Positions 18,326 through 27,070 of a stretch of 64,000 nucleotides of DNA are shown here, piece after piece. The notes under the pieces were generated by a model that was not told where the DNA came from, searched no databases, and worked only from the letters and a program-made list of their open reading frames with translations. The translations under genes and the position numbers were made by a program. This stretch comes from Tannerellaceae bacterium (GTDB taxonomy: Bacteria > Bacteroidota > Bacteroidia > Bacteroidales > Tannerellaceae), in the NCBI GenBank assembly GCA_031255855.1, contig JAIRRS010000001.1:18337-82336 (forward strand), given 5' to 3'. Every line of letters begins with the position of its first letter. The stretch's first letter is position 1.

Positions 18326-19132
18326 GTGGTCAGGCAGGTTAAACCTAAAAAAGCGTTGGGGCAGCATTTCCTGAAGGATATGGATGTCGCGGAGCGTATC
18401 GCGGATACGTTGGCGGAGTATGTGGGTACGCCGGTTTTGGAGATTGGCCCGGGTATGGGTGTGTTGACGCGATTCTTGCTTGAAAAAGGGCATGATTTGA
18501 CGGTTGTTGAGCTGGATTGGGAGTCGGTTTCTTATCTTGAGACGCATTTTCCGGCTTTGGAGGAGCGTATTATTGCCGGAGATTTCCTGCAAATGGATTT
18601 GTCTGGGCGTTTTCCTGCCTCTTTTTGTGTTATCGGTAACTATCCGTATAATATTTCAAGCCAGATATTTTTCAAGGTGTTGGATTATAAAGACCGGATA
18701 CCTTGCTGTTCGGGGATGTTGCAGAAGGAGGTTGCCGAACGCTTGGCGGCCGATCCGGGGAGTAAAACGTATGGTATCCTTAGTGTTTTGTTGCAGGCTT
18801 GGTATGATGTGGAATATTTGTTTACGGTGAGCGAGGATGTGTTTGATCCTCCCCCACGGGTAAAGAGCGGCGTTGTCAGGATTACCCGGAATAAGCGTAC
18901 TTCCTTGGGATGCGATGAAGCGTTGTTTAAAACAGTTGTCAAGACGTCTTTCAACCAGCGTAGGAAAACCCTCCGGAATTCTATGAAGCCGTTGTTGGGC
19001 AAGGATTGCCCTGATTATGTTTTGCCTGTTTTCGATAAGCGCCCGGAGCAGTTATCGGTTGAACAATTTGTTGAGTTGACGCAAATCACGGAGCGTTATT
19101 TGAAATCTCTAAATGAAGAAGCTCATGATTGA
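18326..19132 (+). CDS. rsmA: 16S rRNA (adenine1518-N6/adenine1519-N6)-dimethyltransferase
   Basis: Dimethylates two adjacent adenines in the 3' hairpin of 16S rRNA during 30S maturation, using S-adenosylmethionine. Seen: PKKALGQHFLKD at residues 7-18, EIGPGMGVLTRFL (motif I), VIGNYPYNIS (motif IV) and VFDPPPRVKSGVVRI. The start is GTG at 18326: an in-frame TGA lies at 18305-18307 and no in-frame ATG precedes the conserved N-terminus. 268 residues, normal. The end overlaps mgtE, so the two are coupled. Confidence 0.95.
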   Translation: MVRQVKPKKALGQHFLKDMDVAERIADTLAEYVGTPVLEIGPGMGVLTRFLLEKGHDLTVVELDWESVSYLETHFPALEERIIAGDFLQMDLSGRFPASFCVIGNYPYNISSQIFFKVLDYKDRIPCCSGMLQKEVAERLAADPGSKTYGILSVLLQAWYDVEYLFTVSEDVFDPPPRVKSGVVRITRNKRTSLGCDEALFKTVVKTSFNQRRKTLRNSMKPLLGKDCPDYVLPVFDKRPEQLSVEQFVELTQITERYLKSLNEEAHD

Positions 19133-20471
19133 ACTGTCGAAAGAGTATGTTGAGAACCTGAAAGACGTTATCAGCCGTAAGGATGAAAATGGGGCGAAAG
19201 CCATCCTGAAGGATTTATATCCGGCGGATGTGGCGGAGTTGTTCCAGGAGTTGACGATGGATGAGGTTATTTACCTTTATACATTGATGGACGACGAGGA
19301 GGCTGCGGATGTTTTGATGGAGATTGACGAGGAAGACCGGAACAAGCTGTTGAAGGTGTTACCGAATGAATTAATCGCCAAGCGTTTTGTGGACAACCTG
19401 GATACGGACGACGCGGTTGATTTGATGCGTGGTCTGGACGAAGACACCCAGGAAGAGATTCTTTCCCATATTGAAGATGTGGAACAAGCGGGCGATATCG
19501 TAGATTTGTTGAAGTACGATGAAAACACCGCCGGGGGTCTTATGGGTACGGAGATGATTGTGGTGAACGAAAACTGGAGCATGCCGCAATGTATCGAGGA
19601 GATGAGGCGCCAGGCGGAGGAGATGGATGAGATTTATTACGTGTATGTTGTAGATGATGACGAACGTTTGCGGGGTGTGCTTCCCTTGAAGCGGATGATA
19701 ACGAATCCATCGGTATCGAAAATTAAGCATGTGATGAAGAAAGACCCGATATCGGTTCATGACGGCGACAGTATTGAAGAAGTGGCCCAGGTGATTGCGA
19801 AATACGACTTGGTGGCCCTGCCGGTTATCGACAGTATCGGGCGTTTGGCAGGACGCATCACTATCGACGATGTCATGGACGAAGTGCAGGAGCAACACGA
19901 ACGCGACTACCAATTGGCTTCCGGTATCTCGCAAGACGTGGAAACTACGGATAATATATTCCAGCAAACGGCAGCGCGCCTTCCCTGGCTTGTTATCGGC
20001 ATGATTGGAGGGTTGGGTAATTCCGTTATATTGGGTGGGTTTGAAAGCGGATTCGCGGCCAATCCCAAGATGGCGCTGTTTATTCCTTTAATAGGTGGAA
20101 CGGGAGGAAATGTAGGGATTCAATCGTCGGCTATTGTAGTGCAAGGTTTGGCCAACAACACATTAAAGGCCAGCCATATTTTCCGGCAGGTGTTTAAGGA
20201 GTCGGCCGTAGCGCTTATTAATGCTTGTATGATTAGCCTGATTGTTTTTTGTTACAACTATTTTACGTTGGGCGATCAAGGTATTACGGCTTCTGTTTCG
20301 CTCAGCCTTTTTGCCGTTGTGATGTTTGCCAGTATCTTTGGGACGTTGGTGCCTATGACTTTGAACAAGTTGAAAATTGACCCGGCTTTGGCTACAGGGC
20401 CGTTTATTACGATTACGAATGACATCATCGGCATGATGATTTATATGTTTATTGCCTCTATTTTACTATAA
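19113..20471 (+). CDS. mgtE: MgtE-family magnesium transporter
   Basis: Mg2+ channel of 452 residues. N-terminal superhelical domain (about 10-125, with repeated LLYPADVAELFQEL/DDAVDLMRGL-like units), two CBS domains (about 130-255), a connecting helix, and five transmembrane helices (about 280-452) including GGTGGNVGIQSSAI. In this family the cytosolic domains sense Mg2+ and close the pore. Either ATG at 19113 or ATG at 19125 may be used. The latter gives an ATGATTGA overlap with the rsmA stop (TGA at 19130-19132), typical of coupled genes. Confidence 0.94.
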   Translation: MKKLMIELSKEYVENLKDVISRKDENGAKAILKDLYPADVAELFQELTMDEVIYLYTLMDDEEAADVLMEIDEEDRNKLLKVLPNELIAKRFVDNLDTDDAVDLMRGLDEDTQEEILSHIEDVEQAGDIVDLLKYDENTAGGLMGTEMIVVNENWSMPQCIEEMRRQAEEMDEIYYVYVVDDDERLRGVLPLKRMITNPSVSKIKHVMKKDPISVHDGDSIEEVAQVIAKYDLVALPVIDSIGRLAGRITIDDVMDEVQEQHERDYQLASGISQDVETTDNIFQQTAARLPWLVIGMIGGLGNSVILGGFESGFAANPKMALFIPLIGGTGGNVGIQSSAIVVQGLANNTLKASHIFRQVFKESAVALINACMISLIVFCYNYFTLGDQGITASVSLSLFAVVMFASIFGTLVPMTLNKLKIDPALATGPFITITNDIIGMMIYMFIASILL

Positions 20472-20499
20472 GATCGTTTGTTAACGAATATTGTTTCTA

Positions 20500-21510
20500 A
20501 TGAAAAAACAACTGCTTTGCCTTTTGAATGTTCTTTTTTTCCTCTCTTGTGGGCACATGGGAGAAGACAGGCTCGCCAAGCTGGGTTTGCCAACCGAAGG
20601 TTGTGGACTGGGAAAAAAGACGTATGGCGTCGTAACGCTTTCTGTTTGCAATATGCGGCAGACAAATACGTTTTCGTCTGAAATGATTACCCAGGCTTTG
20701 CTGGGGATGCCCGTTAAATTGCTCAGGAGAGATAATTGGTTCCATATACAAACGCCGGACGGCTATCAAGGGTGGGTTCATCCGACGGCCATAACCCCCA
20801 TGACGAAGGAAGAATTAGATAAGTGGAACCGGGCGGAGAAAGTAATAGTGACTGCCCATTATGGGTTTACTTATACGAAACCGGACGATTCGTCGCAGAC
20901 TGTTTCAGATGTTGTGTCGGGTGACCGTTTTATATACTTGGGTGTGTCGGGTGGCTTCTATCAAATAAGATATCCTGACGGAAGGGAGGCATACATCCCT
21001 CAGGCTATCTCGCAGACCGAAGCCACATGGCGGCAGTCCCTGAAACAAGACGCGGAAAGTGTTGTCAAGACAGCCTATTCCCTGATGGGTGTTCCTTATT
21101 TATGGGGCGGCACGTCTTCGAAAGGAATGGATTGCAGCGGCTTTGTCCGTACCGTATTGTATATGCACGACATTATAATTCCCCGCGATGCGTATCAGCA
21201 GGCCGCCGTAGGGGAGCGTATTTGTATAAGTAAGACATTTGATAATTTAGCGCCGGGCGATTTGCTTTTTTTCGGGCAAAAGGAGACAGTCGCGGAAAAA
21301 GAACGGGTTGTGCACGTGGGTATATATGTCGGAAATAAACAATTCATCCATTCGCAGGGAGATATCCGTGTCGGCAGTTTTGATCTGTCAGACGCGCTGT
21401 TTGATGAAGATAATTTCTACCGTCTGCTGTATGCAAGCCGTATTCTCCATTTAATCAATATATCCCCGGATATTACCACGACCCAAACCAATAATTATTA
21501 TTTACCCTGA
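20500..21510 (+). CDS. NlpC/P60 lipoprotein, gamma-D-glutamyl-L-diamino acid endopeptidase
   Basis: Periplasmic peptidase that cuts murein peptides between D-Glu and the diamino acid. The ATG at 20500 gives a lipoprotein signal with lipobox LSC (Cys17). Two SH3-like domains follow (about 40-105 and 115-165, the second with DGREAYIP). The NlpC/P60 domain begins near residue 185: GTSSKGMDCSGFVRTVL with the nucleophile Cys, HVGIYVGNKQFIHS with the catalytic His. It lies 28 bases after mgtE and 8 bases before the dipeptide epimerase. In Bacteroides such a pair releases L-Ala-D-Glu and then epimerises it. Confidence 0.92.
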   Translation: MKKQLLCLLNVLFFLSCGHMGEDRLAKLGLPTEGCGLGKKTYGVVTLSVCNMRQTNTFSSEMITQALLGMPVKLLRRDNWFHIQTPDGYQGWVHPTAITPMTKEELDKWNRAEKVIVTAHYGFTYTKPDDSSQTVSDVVSGDRFIYLGVSGGFYQIRYPDGREAYIPQAISQTEATWRQSLKQDAESVVKTAYSLMGVPYLWGGTSSKGMDCSGFVRTVLYMHDIIIPRDAYQQAAVGERICISKTFDNLAPGDLLFFGQKETVAEKERVVHVGIYVGNKQFIHSQGDIRVGSFDLSDALFDEDNFYRLLYASRILHLINISPDITTTQTNNYYLP

Positions 21511-21518
21511 TAAAGCAT

Positions 21519-22670
21519 ATGAAACAGAATAGAAGGAGGTTTCTCAAAACCGTTGCATTAGCTACTACGGGAGGCGGATTATTGGCCTCTCTTCCGGCAA
21601 CCGCCCGGATTCCCGGTTTGTTCAATGTAAATCGTTTGGGGAACTTGTTGAGAATGTCGCTCTCTTTCCGGCCCTACGAATTGCAGTTGCGACACGTTTT
21701 TACCGTGGCTTCTTATTCGAGGAAAACGACACCTGATGTTCAGGTGGAGATAAATTATGACGGTTTTACCGGTTATGGCGAGGCATCCATGCCTCCATAT
21801 TTGGGAGAATCGGCAGATTCGGTAATGCGTTTCCTTCAAAAGGTGGATTTGGGACAATTTAATGACCCGTTTCAGTTGGATGATATTTTAGCCTATGTAG
21901 ACGATATCATGCCGGGGAATACGGCAGCGAAGGCATCCATTGATATTGCTTTGCACGACTTAACAGGTAAAATGCTAAACATGCCATGGTATAGGATTTG
22001 GGGATTAAATAAAGAGAAGACACCATCAACGACATTTACGATTGGGATTGACAAGCCTGGTGTTGTCCGCGAGAAAACACTTGAGGCGGCGGATTTGTAT
22101 AATGTCCTGAAAGTGAAAGTAGGGCTTGATAATGATAAGGAGATGATAGAGACCATCCGCGCAGTCACTTCCCTGCCGATAGCTGTTGATGCCAACCAAG
22201 GATGGAAAGACAGGCAGTATGCCCTTGATATGATACATTGGTTGAAAGAAAAGGGCGTTGTGATGGTGGAGCAACCCATGCCTAAAGAACAATTAGACGA
22301 TATTGCCTGGATAACACAACAAAGCCCTTTGCCCATTTTCGCCGACGAATCGTTGCAACGCCTGAAAGAAATACCATCCTTGAAAGGTGCTTTTTCAGGC
22401 ATTAATATCAAACTGATGAAATGTACCGGCATGCGCGAGGCATGGAAGATGATGACCTTGGCACGGGCATTGGATATGAAGGTGATGATTGGATGTATGA
22501 CGGAAACCTCCTGTGCTATATCGGCGGCATCGCAGTTGTCTCCGGGCGTTGATTTCGCCGATTTGGATGGTCATTTGCTTATATCGAATGATTTGTTTAA
22601 AGGAATTGATGTGATTGAGGGAAAAATTACCTTGAACGACCTTCCGGGAATAGGCGTTGTGAAACGATGA
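21519..22670 (+). CDS. L-Ala-D/L-Glu (dipeptide) epimerase, enolase superfamily
   Basis: Converts L-Ala-D-Glu from murein to L-Ala-L-Glu for recycling. 383 residues with an N-terminal twin-arginine-like leader (QNRRRFLKTVALATTGGG), so it may be exported. The catalytic barrel shows KVKVG (first Lys acid/base), AVDANQGW (metal Asp), VEQP, FADES, IKLMKCTG (second Lys) and IGCMTETS. The order of these residues is that of the muconate-lactonizing/dipeptide epimerase group. Adjacent to the NlpC/P60 endopeptidase that would make its substrate. An alternative dipeptide specificity cannot be excluded. Confidence 0.9.
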   Translation: MKQNRRRFLKTVALATTGGGLLASLPATARIPGLFNVNRLGNLLRMSLSFRPYELQLRHVFTVASYSRKTTPDVQVEINYDGFTGYGEASMPPYLGESADSVMRFLQKVDLGQFNDPFQLDDILAYVDDIMPGNTAAKASIDIALHDLTGKMLNMPWYRIWGLNKEKTPSTTFTIGIDKPGVVREKTLEAADLYNVLKVKVGLDNDKEMIETIRAVTSLPIAVDANQGWKDRQYALDMIHWLKEKGVVMVEQPMPKEQLDDIAWITQQSPLPIFADESLQRLKEIPSLKGAFSGINIKLMKCTGMREAWKMMTLARALDMKVMIGCMTETSCAISAASQLSPGVDFADLDGHLLISNDLFKGIDVIEGKITLNDLPGIGVVKR

Positions 22671-22798
22671 AAAGGGTGAAAACAGTCGTTGTGGGCAGGG
22701 AGGTAGAGTTGCTTTTTAAAAAATATATATCGCAGGAACAGATATAATTGAGAGATAAAATATAACTTTGTAAGGATAAATAATTGCAAACAAATTCT

Positions 22799-24322
22799 AT
22801 GAGTAGGAAAAACGTATACTGGTTGTTGTTCGTTGTCTTTTTTATTTTGACGGGTTGTGTTACTACCCGCCAGCGATTGGCCGACTTGGAAAAACCGCCT
22901 AAACGTGAATTTCGGGGTGCTTGGATACAGACCGTTTTCCAGGATGAATATAAAGAGATGACTCCCGCGCAGATGAAGAAAGATTTTATCCGAAAGCTTG
23001 ATTTCCTTCATGAATGTGGTATTAATGCGTTGATTTTCCAGGTTCGGCCGGAAGCAGACGCTTTTTATAAATCCGACTTGGAGCCTTGGAGCCGTTTTTA
23101 TACCGGAAAACAAGGGCGTGCTCCCGAAGGCGATTTCGACTTGATGGCGTTCCTGATTGACGAGTGTCATAAGCGTTCGATGGAATTTCATGCCTGGCTG
23201 AATCCTTACCGGGCAGCCGCTTCCAATACGCTTGAGTTTGCCGAGTCGCATATCATCAATACGTATCCGGGGCGTTTTGTGCGGTATAATAACCTGATTC
23301 TGTTTGACCCGGGGCAACCGCAGAATCAACGTTTCATTTGCAGCGTCGTGAGAGACATTGTTGAGCGTTATGATGTGGACGCTATTCACATGGACGATTA
23401 TTTTTATCCGTATCCTGTTTCCGGCATGCCTTTTCCCGACGACAAAAGCTTTGAGAAGTATGGAATCCCTAAAGGATTTACAGAAGCGACCCGTGGAGAC
23501 TGGCGCCGGCAAAACGTGAACACCTTGATCCATGAATTGAGCCAGACCATAAAGAACGTTAAGCCTTGGGTACGTTTCGGAATAAGCCCATTTGGTATTT
23601 ACCGGAATAAGAAGAATACACCCGACGGATCGGGTAGTGAGACAAACGGCTTGCAAAACTATGACGACCTTTACGCAGATATCCTTTACTGGGTTGAGCA
23701 AGGGTGGATTGATTACAATCTTCCTCAACTGTATTGGGAAATAGGTCATTCGGCAGCGGATTATGTTACGTTGATAAGATGGTGGAATAATCTTCCAAAA
23801 AACGGACATTTGTATATTGGACAAGATGTTGCCCGTACAATGAAATCCAATGAATTAAAGGCAAAGATAGACTATGCGCGAGCGTTGAAAAATGTTGACG
23901 GCAATTGCTTTTGGCCTGCAAATGAAATTTTGTGGGATAATGGAGGAGGGGCTGACAGTTTGAAACAACATTTTCATCGTTATCCGGCGTTGATTCCTGC
24001 CTATACGGATATGTATAGCCGTTTGCCGGAAAGCGTGTTGAACCTGAGAGCCGAAAAAACAGCGGATGGGTTGATGTTGAACTGGGCTGCCCTGCGCAAA
24101 CAAGATACTCCTCATTTGGCGAATTATTTTGTTATCTATTGTTTTGGGAGAGGTGAAAGGATAAATTTGGACAACCCAGCCAATATTCTGGAGATTACGA
24201 AGGAGACCTCTTGTTTTGTGCCTTACCGGAATGGAGGGAAAAACACGTTCCGGTTTGTCGTAACGGCGGTAGACCGCTACCATAATGAAAGTAAAGGAAA
24301 ACGAATCAATTTGAAATTGTGA
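22799..24322 (+). CDS. GH10-like (DUF187/GHL10) glycoside hydrolase lipoprotein
   Basis: Envelope lipoprotein of 507 residues starting at ATG 22799, lipobox ILTGC (Cys20). A TIM barrel (about 38-380) shows REFRGAWIQTVF, FQVRPEADAFY, HAWLNPYRA, DAIHMDDYFYPYP, WVRFGISPFGIYR and DYNLPQLYWEIG. A C-terminal fibronectin-III-like domain (about 400-505) follows. Family members are often annotated as family 10 glycosylhydrolases, but the substrate is not established. Given the preceding murein genes, a peptidoglycan substrate is possible (inference). A TAACTTTG -7 box lies at 22763-22770, so it may have its own promoter. Confidence 0.88.
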   Translation: MSRKNVYWLLFVVFFILTGCVTTRQRLADLEKPPKREFRGAWIQTVFQDEYKEMTPAQMKKDFIRKLDFLHECGINALIFQVRPEADAFYKSDLEPWSRFYTGKQGRAPEGDFDLMAFLIDECHKRSMEFHAWLNPYRAAASNTLEFAESHIINTYPGRFVRYNNLILFDPGQPQNQRFICSVVRDIVERYDVDAIHMDDYFYPYPVSGMPFPDDKSFEKYGIPKGFTEATRGDWRRQNVNTLIHELSQTIKNVKPWVRFGISPFGIYRNKKNTPDGSGSETNGLQNYDDLYADILYWVEQGWIDYNLPQLYWEIGHSAADYVTLIRWWNNLPKNGHLYIGQDVARTMKSNELKAKIDYARALKNVDGNCFWPANEILWDNGGGADSLKQHFHRYPALIPAYTDMYSRLPESVLNLRAEKTADGLMLNWAALRKQDTPHLANYFVIYCFGRGERINLDNPANILEITKETSCFVPYRNGGKNTFRFVVTAVDRYHNESKGKRINLKL

Positions 24323-24334
24323 CCCCCCCTTTCC

Positions 24335-25171
24335 ATGTTCAGCGAAAGATGCAATAAATACACGGATTGTGCTTCCTGCGAACAGTTCAGGAAGGATGTC
24401 TTCAAATACAGGAGCTATCCTCGTGGCATGTTTATCCCTAAGGAGAGGTGCTCCCAGAACATTATTTATTTTATTTTGAAGGGTGAAGTGTGGGTGAATA
24501 GCAATGAACATCCCGATACGATATTGAGAGAAGGCGATTTCATCCTTCAGCCTGTTGGTTCGACGGTAGAATTCAGGATTCACACGCCGGTAGAGGTGGT
24601 TCTTTATTTGTTCGACCGTTTGCAAAACGTGTGCAATACCCGTTTCCAAAGTGGTATGTCGTATGTAGAAGGTACTCCTCCGTCGTCTTCGTTGATGAGC
24701 GCCTGTATCCCGTTGCGGTATTTTCTGGAAGGGATGAAGATGTTTCTGAATGATGATATGCTTTGCGCCGGTCTTATGCAATCCAAACAAACGGAATTGT
24801 TCTATCTGCTGAATTGTTATTACACGTTAAAAGAACTGTCGGGCTTTTACTCTCCGATATATAGCCATAACAGGAGTTTCCACTATTTTGTGATGAATAA
24901 TTACCAACAGGTGAAAGATGTGGAAAATTTTGCTCAATTAGGGGGATATACTGTTCCCACGTTCCGGAGGATGTTCAAAGAAACATTTGACGAACCGGCA
25001 TACCAGTGGATGCTGAAGCAAAAAAAGCAGGATATATTGAATGACATTACCACGACCGATATGACGATTACTGAAATTAGCGTCAAATACGGTTTCGAGT
25101 CACTGGCAAACTTTTCGCACTTCTGCCGTTCCAATTTTGGGAAGTCTCCCCGGGCGCTGCGTTCCGAGTAA
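24335..25171 (+). CDS. AraC-family transcriptional regulator
   Basis: 278 residues. The N-terminal half (about 20-110) is cupin-like (IIYFILKGEVWVN, LREGDFILQP) and starts with a cysteine cluster (CNKYTDCASC). The C-terminal HTH pair covers about 180-278: ENFAQLGGYTVPTFRRMFKE, then ITEISVKYGFESLANFSHFC and the family ending FGKSPRALR. DNA-binding cytosolic regulator; its inducer and targets are unknown. It starts 13 bases after the GH10-like gene and so may be co-transcribed with it. A two-way terminator follows. Confidence 0.92.
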   Translation: MFSERCNKYTDCASCEQFRKDVFKYRSYPRGMFIPKERCSQNIIYFILKGEVWVNSNEHPDTILREGDFILQPVGSTVEFRIHTPVEVVLYLFDRLQNVCNTRFQSGMSYVEGTPPSSSLMSACIPLRYFLEGMKMFLNDDMLCAGLMQSKQTELFYLLNCYYTLKELSGFYSPIYSHNRSFHYFVMNNYQQVKDVENFAQLGGYTVPTFRRMFKETFDEPAYQWMLKQKKQDILNDITTTDMTITEISVKYGFESLANFSHFCRSNFGKSPRALRSE

Positions 25172-25176
25172 TTGTG

Positions 25177-25205
25177 ATAAGAAACGGATGGATACTGTTT
25201 CTTAT
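25177..25205. terminator. two-way terminator between convergent genes
   Basis: ATAAGAAAC (25177-25185) and GTTTCTTAT (25197-25205) form a 9-bp stem with an 11-base loop between the AraC regulator and the convergent oxidoreductase, touching the latter's stop codon. Confidence 0.65.
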
Positions 25206-26245
25206 TATTTACGCAGGTCTTGTTTTAATGCGTAAATGCGCTGGATAATATCAACCACTTTCATGCCTTCCAACACATTGGTGCTGATGGATTCCGACGA
25301 TGAACCGGAAAGCACTTCTACCACATTGCGGATGACGTAATGATGGTTTTGCGCTGATCCTTTATACGCCCCATAATCATTCCCGGGATTTGTGGGAGCC
25401 AGTTCGGGCATGGCATAATCTTTGATATGGCAATCGTCTACTTTGTCCATGTATTGCCCGCCGATTTTCACACTTCCTTTTTCTGCAACAATCAGCATGC
25501 TGCTCTCCAGGTTTTTGTCCCAGACAGATGTGGAGTAAGAAAGGGAACCGATTCCTCCGTTTACAAAGTTGAAATTTACCATACCGGAATCTTCAAAGCT
25601 GGTAAGTGTCGTGTGGTTGAAGTCGGCGAATCGTGCCTGGATGTTGCAAATATCACCAAAAAGCCAGTACATGATGTCGATGAAATGGGAAAATTGAGTA
25701 AACAATGTGCCTCCGTCTAATGCCGCGTTGCCATGCCAACTGCCGGGTTTATAGTAACGCTCATCCCTGTTCCAGTAGCAATTTAGTTGCACCATGTAGA
25801 TCTCACCCAGTTTGCCGGACTCGATTAATTCCTTTATCCATACGGAAGGGGGCGAATACCGGTTCTGCATGACGCAAAATACCTGCCTTTTATATTTCAG
25901 TGATGTATAAATAACCTTTTCGGCATCGGCCAGGGTAAGCGCCATCGGCTTTTCAATGACTACATGAAATCCGGCCTTCATCGCCGCGATGGCCATTGGA
26001 GCGTGAAGCCCGTTTGGTGTACAGATATTAACCACATCAATCGGGCGTTCCGCAGACAACATTTGTTCGAAACCGGAAAAGAAAGGGACAGGGTATGTTT
26101 CTATACCCAATTCCTCACGGGGGCGGATGTCGCATAGCGCTAACAGCTCGGCGCCTTCGTCGCGGGTAATCATTTCGGCATGCCGCTTGCCTATATGTCC
26201 GCATCCAACTACGGCAAAACCGATTTTCCTCTCTTTTCCGTTCAT
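25205..26245 (-). CDS. Gfo/Idh/MocA-family oxidoreductase, WlbA-like
   Basis: NAD(P)-dependent sugar oxidoreductase of 346 residues. Rossmann motif VVGCGHIGKRHAEM near residue 12, VNICTPNGLHAPMA, and the catalytic-Lys motif VVIEKPMALT near residue 95; the C-terminal half has GSWHGNAALDGGTLFTQFSH with the family's substrate-binding His/Asp. The sequence is reminiscent of WlbA, a UDP-N-acetylglucosaminuronate 3-dehydrogenase, suggesting nucleotide-sugar synthesis, but this is an impression. It starts 3 bases after the nagB stop. Confidence 0.85.
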   Translation of the reverse strand: MNGKERKIGFAVVGCGHIGKRHAEMITRDEGAELLALCDIRPREELGIETYPVPFFSGFEQMLSAERPIDVVNICTPNGLHAPMAIAAMKAGFHVVIEKPMALTLADAEKVIYTSLKYKRQVFCVMQNRYSPPSVWIKELIESGKLGEIYMVQLNCYWNRDERYYKPGSWHGNAALDGGTLFTQFSHFIDIMYWLFGDICNIQARFADFNHTTLTSFEDSGMVNFNFVNGGIGSLSYSTSVWDKNLESSMLIVAEKGSVKIGGQYMDKVDDCHIKDYAMPELAPTNPGNDYGAYKGSAQNHHYVIRNVVEVLSGSSSESISTNVLEGMKVVDIIQRIYALKQDLRK

Positions 26246-26248
26246 TGT

Positions 26249-27058
26249 TTATAACAGGTTGTCGGGGTTCAGGTGATTCTTTTCTATATCTTTGAAATAG
26301 TTGTATGTAGCCACTTTCAATTCGGCGCAGGCGGCTTCGTCGGCAACAATGATGCTTTGGGGGTGCAGTTGTAGCGCCGAAATAGGCCACATTTGTGATA
26401 CACTGTCCTCGATGACGTGTTGCAGGGCGTTTGCTTTTGCGAAACCGTTGACGATGATCAATACTTCTTTGGCATCCAGCACGGTGCCGATTCCTACCGT
26501 AACAGCCGTTTTAGGTACTTTGTTCATGTCGTTGTCGAAGAACCGGGAGTTTGCAAGCAGCGTTTCGTTAGTCAACGTCTTGACGCGCGTACGGGAAGAC
26601 AAGGAAGAACCGGGCATGTTGAATGCCAAATGTCCGTCGGTACCGATACCGCCAAGGAACAGGTCAATGCCTCCGGCTTTCTTGATTTTTTCTTCGTAAG
26701 CAGCACATTCCTTTTCCAGGTCAGGAGCTGTTCCGTCCAGTATATTTACATGTTCTTTTTTAATATTGATATGGTTGAAGAACGTTTCCCACATGAACGT
26801 ATGGTAGCTCTGCTCGTGGTTTTGAGGCAATCCTACGTATTCATCCATATTGAATGTGATAATGTGTTCGAAGGATACGATACCTTTTTTGTAGAGTTCA
26901 ATCAGGTGTTTATACATGCCTATCGGGGATGATCCGGTAGGCAGGCCCAACACAAACGGTTTTTCAGCCGATGGTTTGGCCTTGTTAATTTTTGCGGCTA
27001 CGTAGTTTGCCGCCCATTTTGACAACGAATCGTAATTCGGTTCAATAATCAATCTCAT
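26249..27058 (-). CDS. nagB: glucosamine-6-phosphate deaminase
   Basis: Converts glucosamine-6-phosphate to fructose-6-phosphate and ammonia in amino-sugar catabolism. Seen: [16 protein letters not shown] (phosphate loop), [10 protein letters not shown] with the catalytic Asp, and [19 protein letters not shown] with the catalytic His. 269 residues, full length. It lies between the flavodiiron gene (12 bases) and the Gfo/Idh oxidoreductase (3 bases), a likely operon on the minus strand. Confidence 0.95.
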   Translation of the reverse strand: MRLIIEPNYDSLSKWAANYVAAKINKAKPSAEKPFVLGLPTGSSPIGMYKHLIELYKKGIVSFEHIITFNMDEYVGLPQNHEQSYHTFMWETFFNHINIKKEHVNILDGTAPDLEKECAAYEEKIKKAGGIDLFLGGIGTDGHLAFNMPGSSLSSRTRVKTLTNETLLANSRFFDNDMNKVPKTAVTVGIGTVLDAKEVLIIVNGFAKANALQHVIEDSVSQMWPISALQLHPQSIIVADEAACAELKVATYNYFKDIEKNHLNPDNLL

Positions 27059-27070
27059 GATGTTTCGTGT

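Noticed and set aside
22571..23824. 417-codon open frame antisense to the epimerase end and GH10-like gene
   Set aside because: Opposes two well-supported genes with signal/lipobox and catalytic motifs; translation is Ile/Arg/His-rich without domain features.
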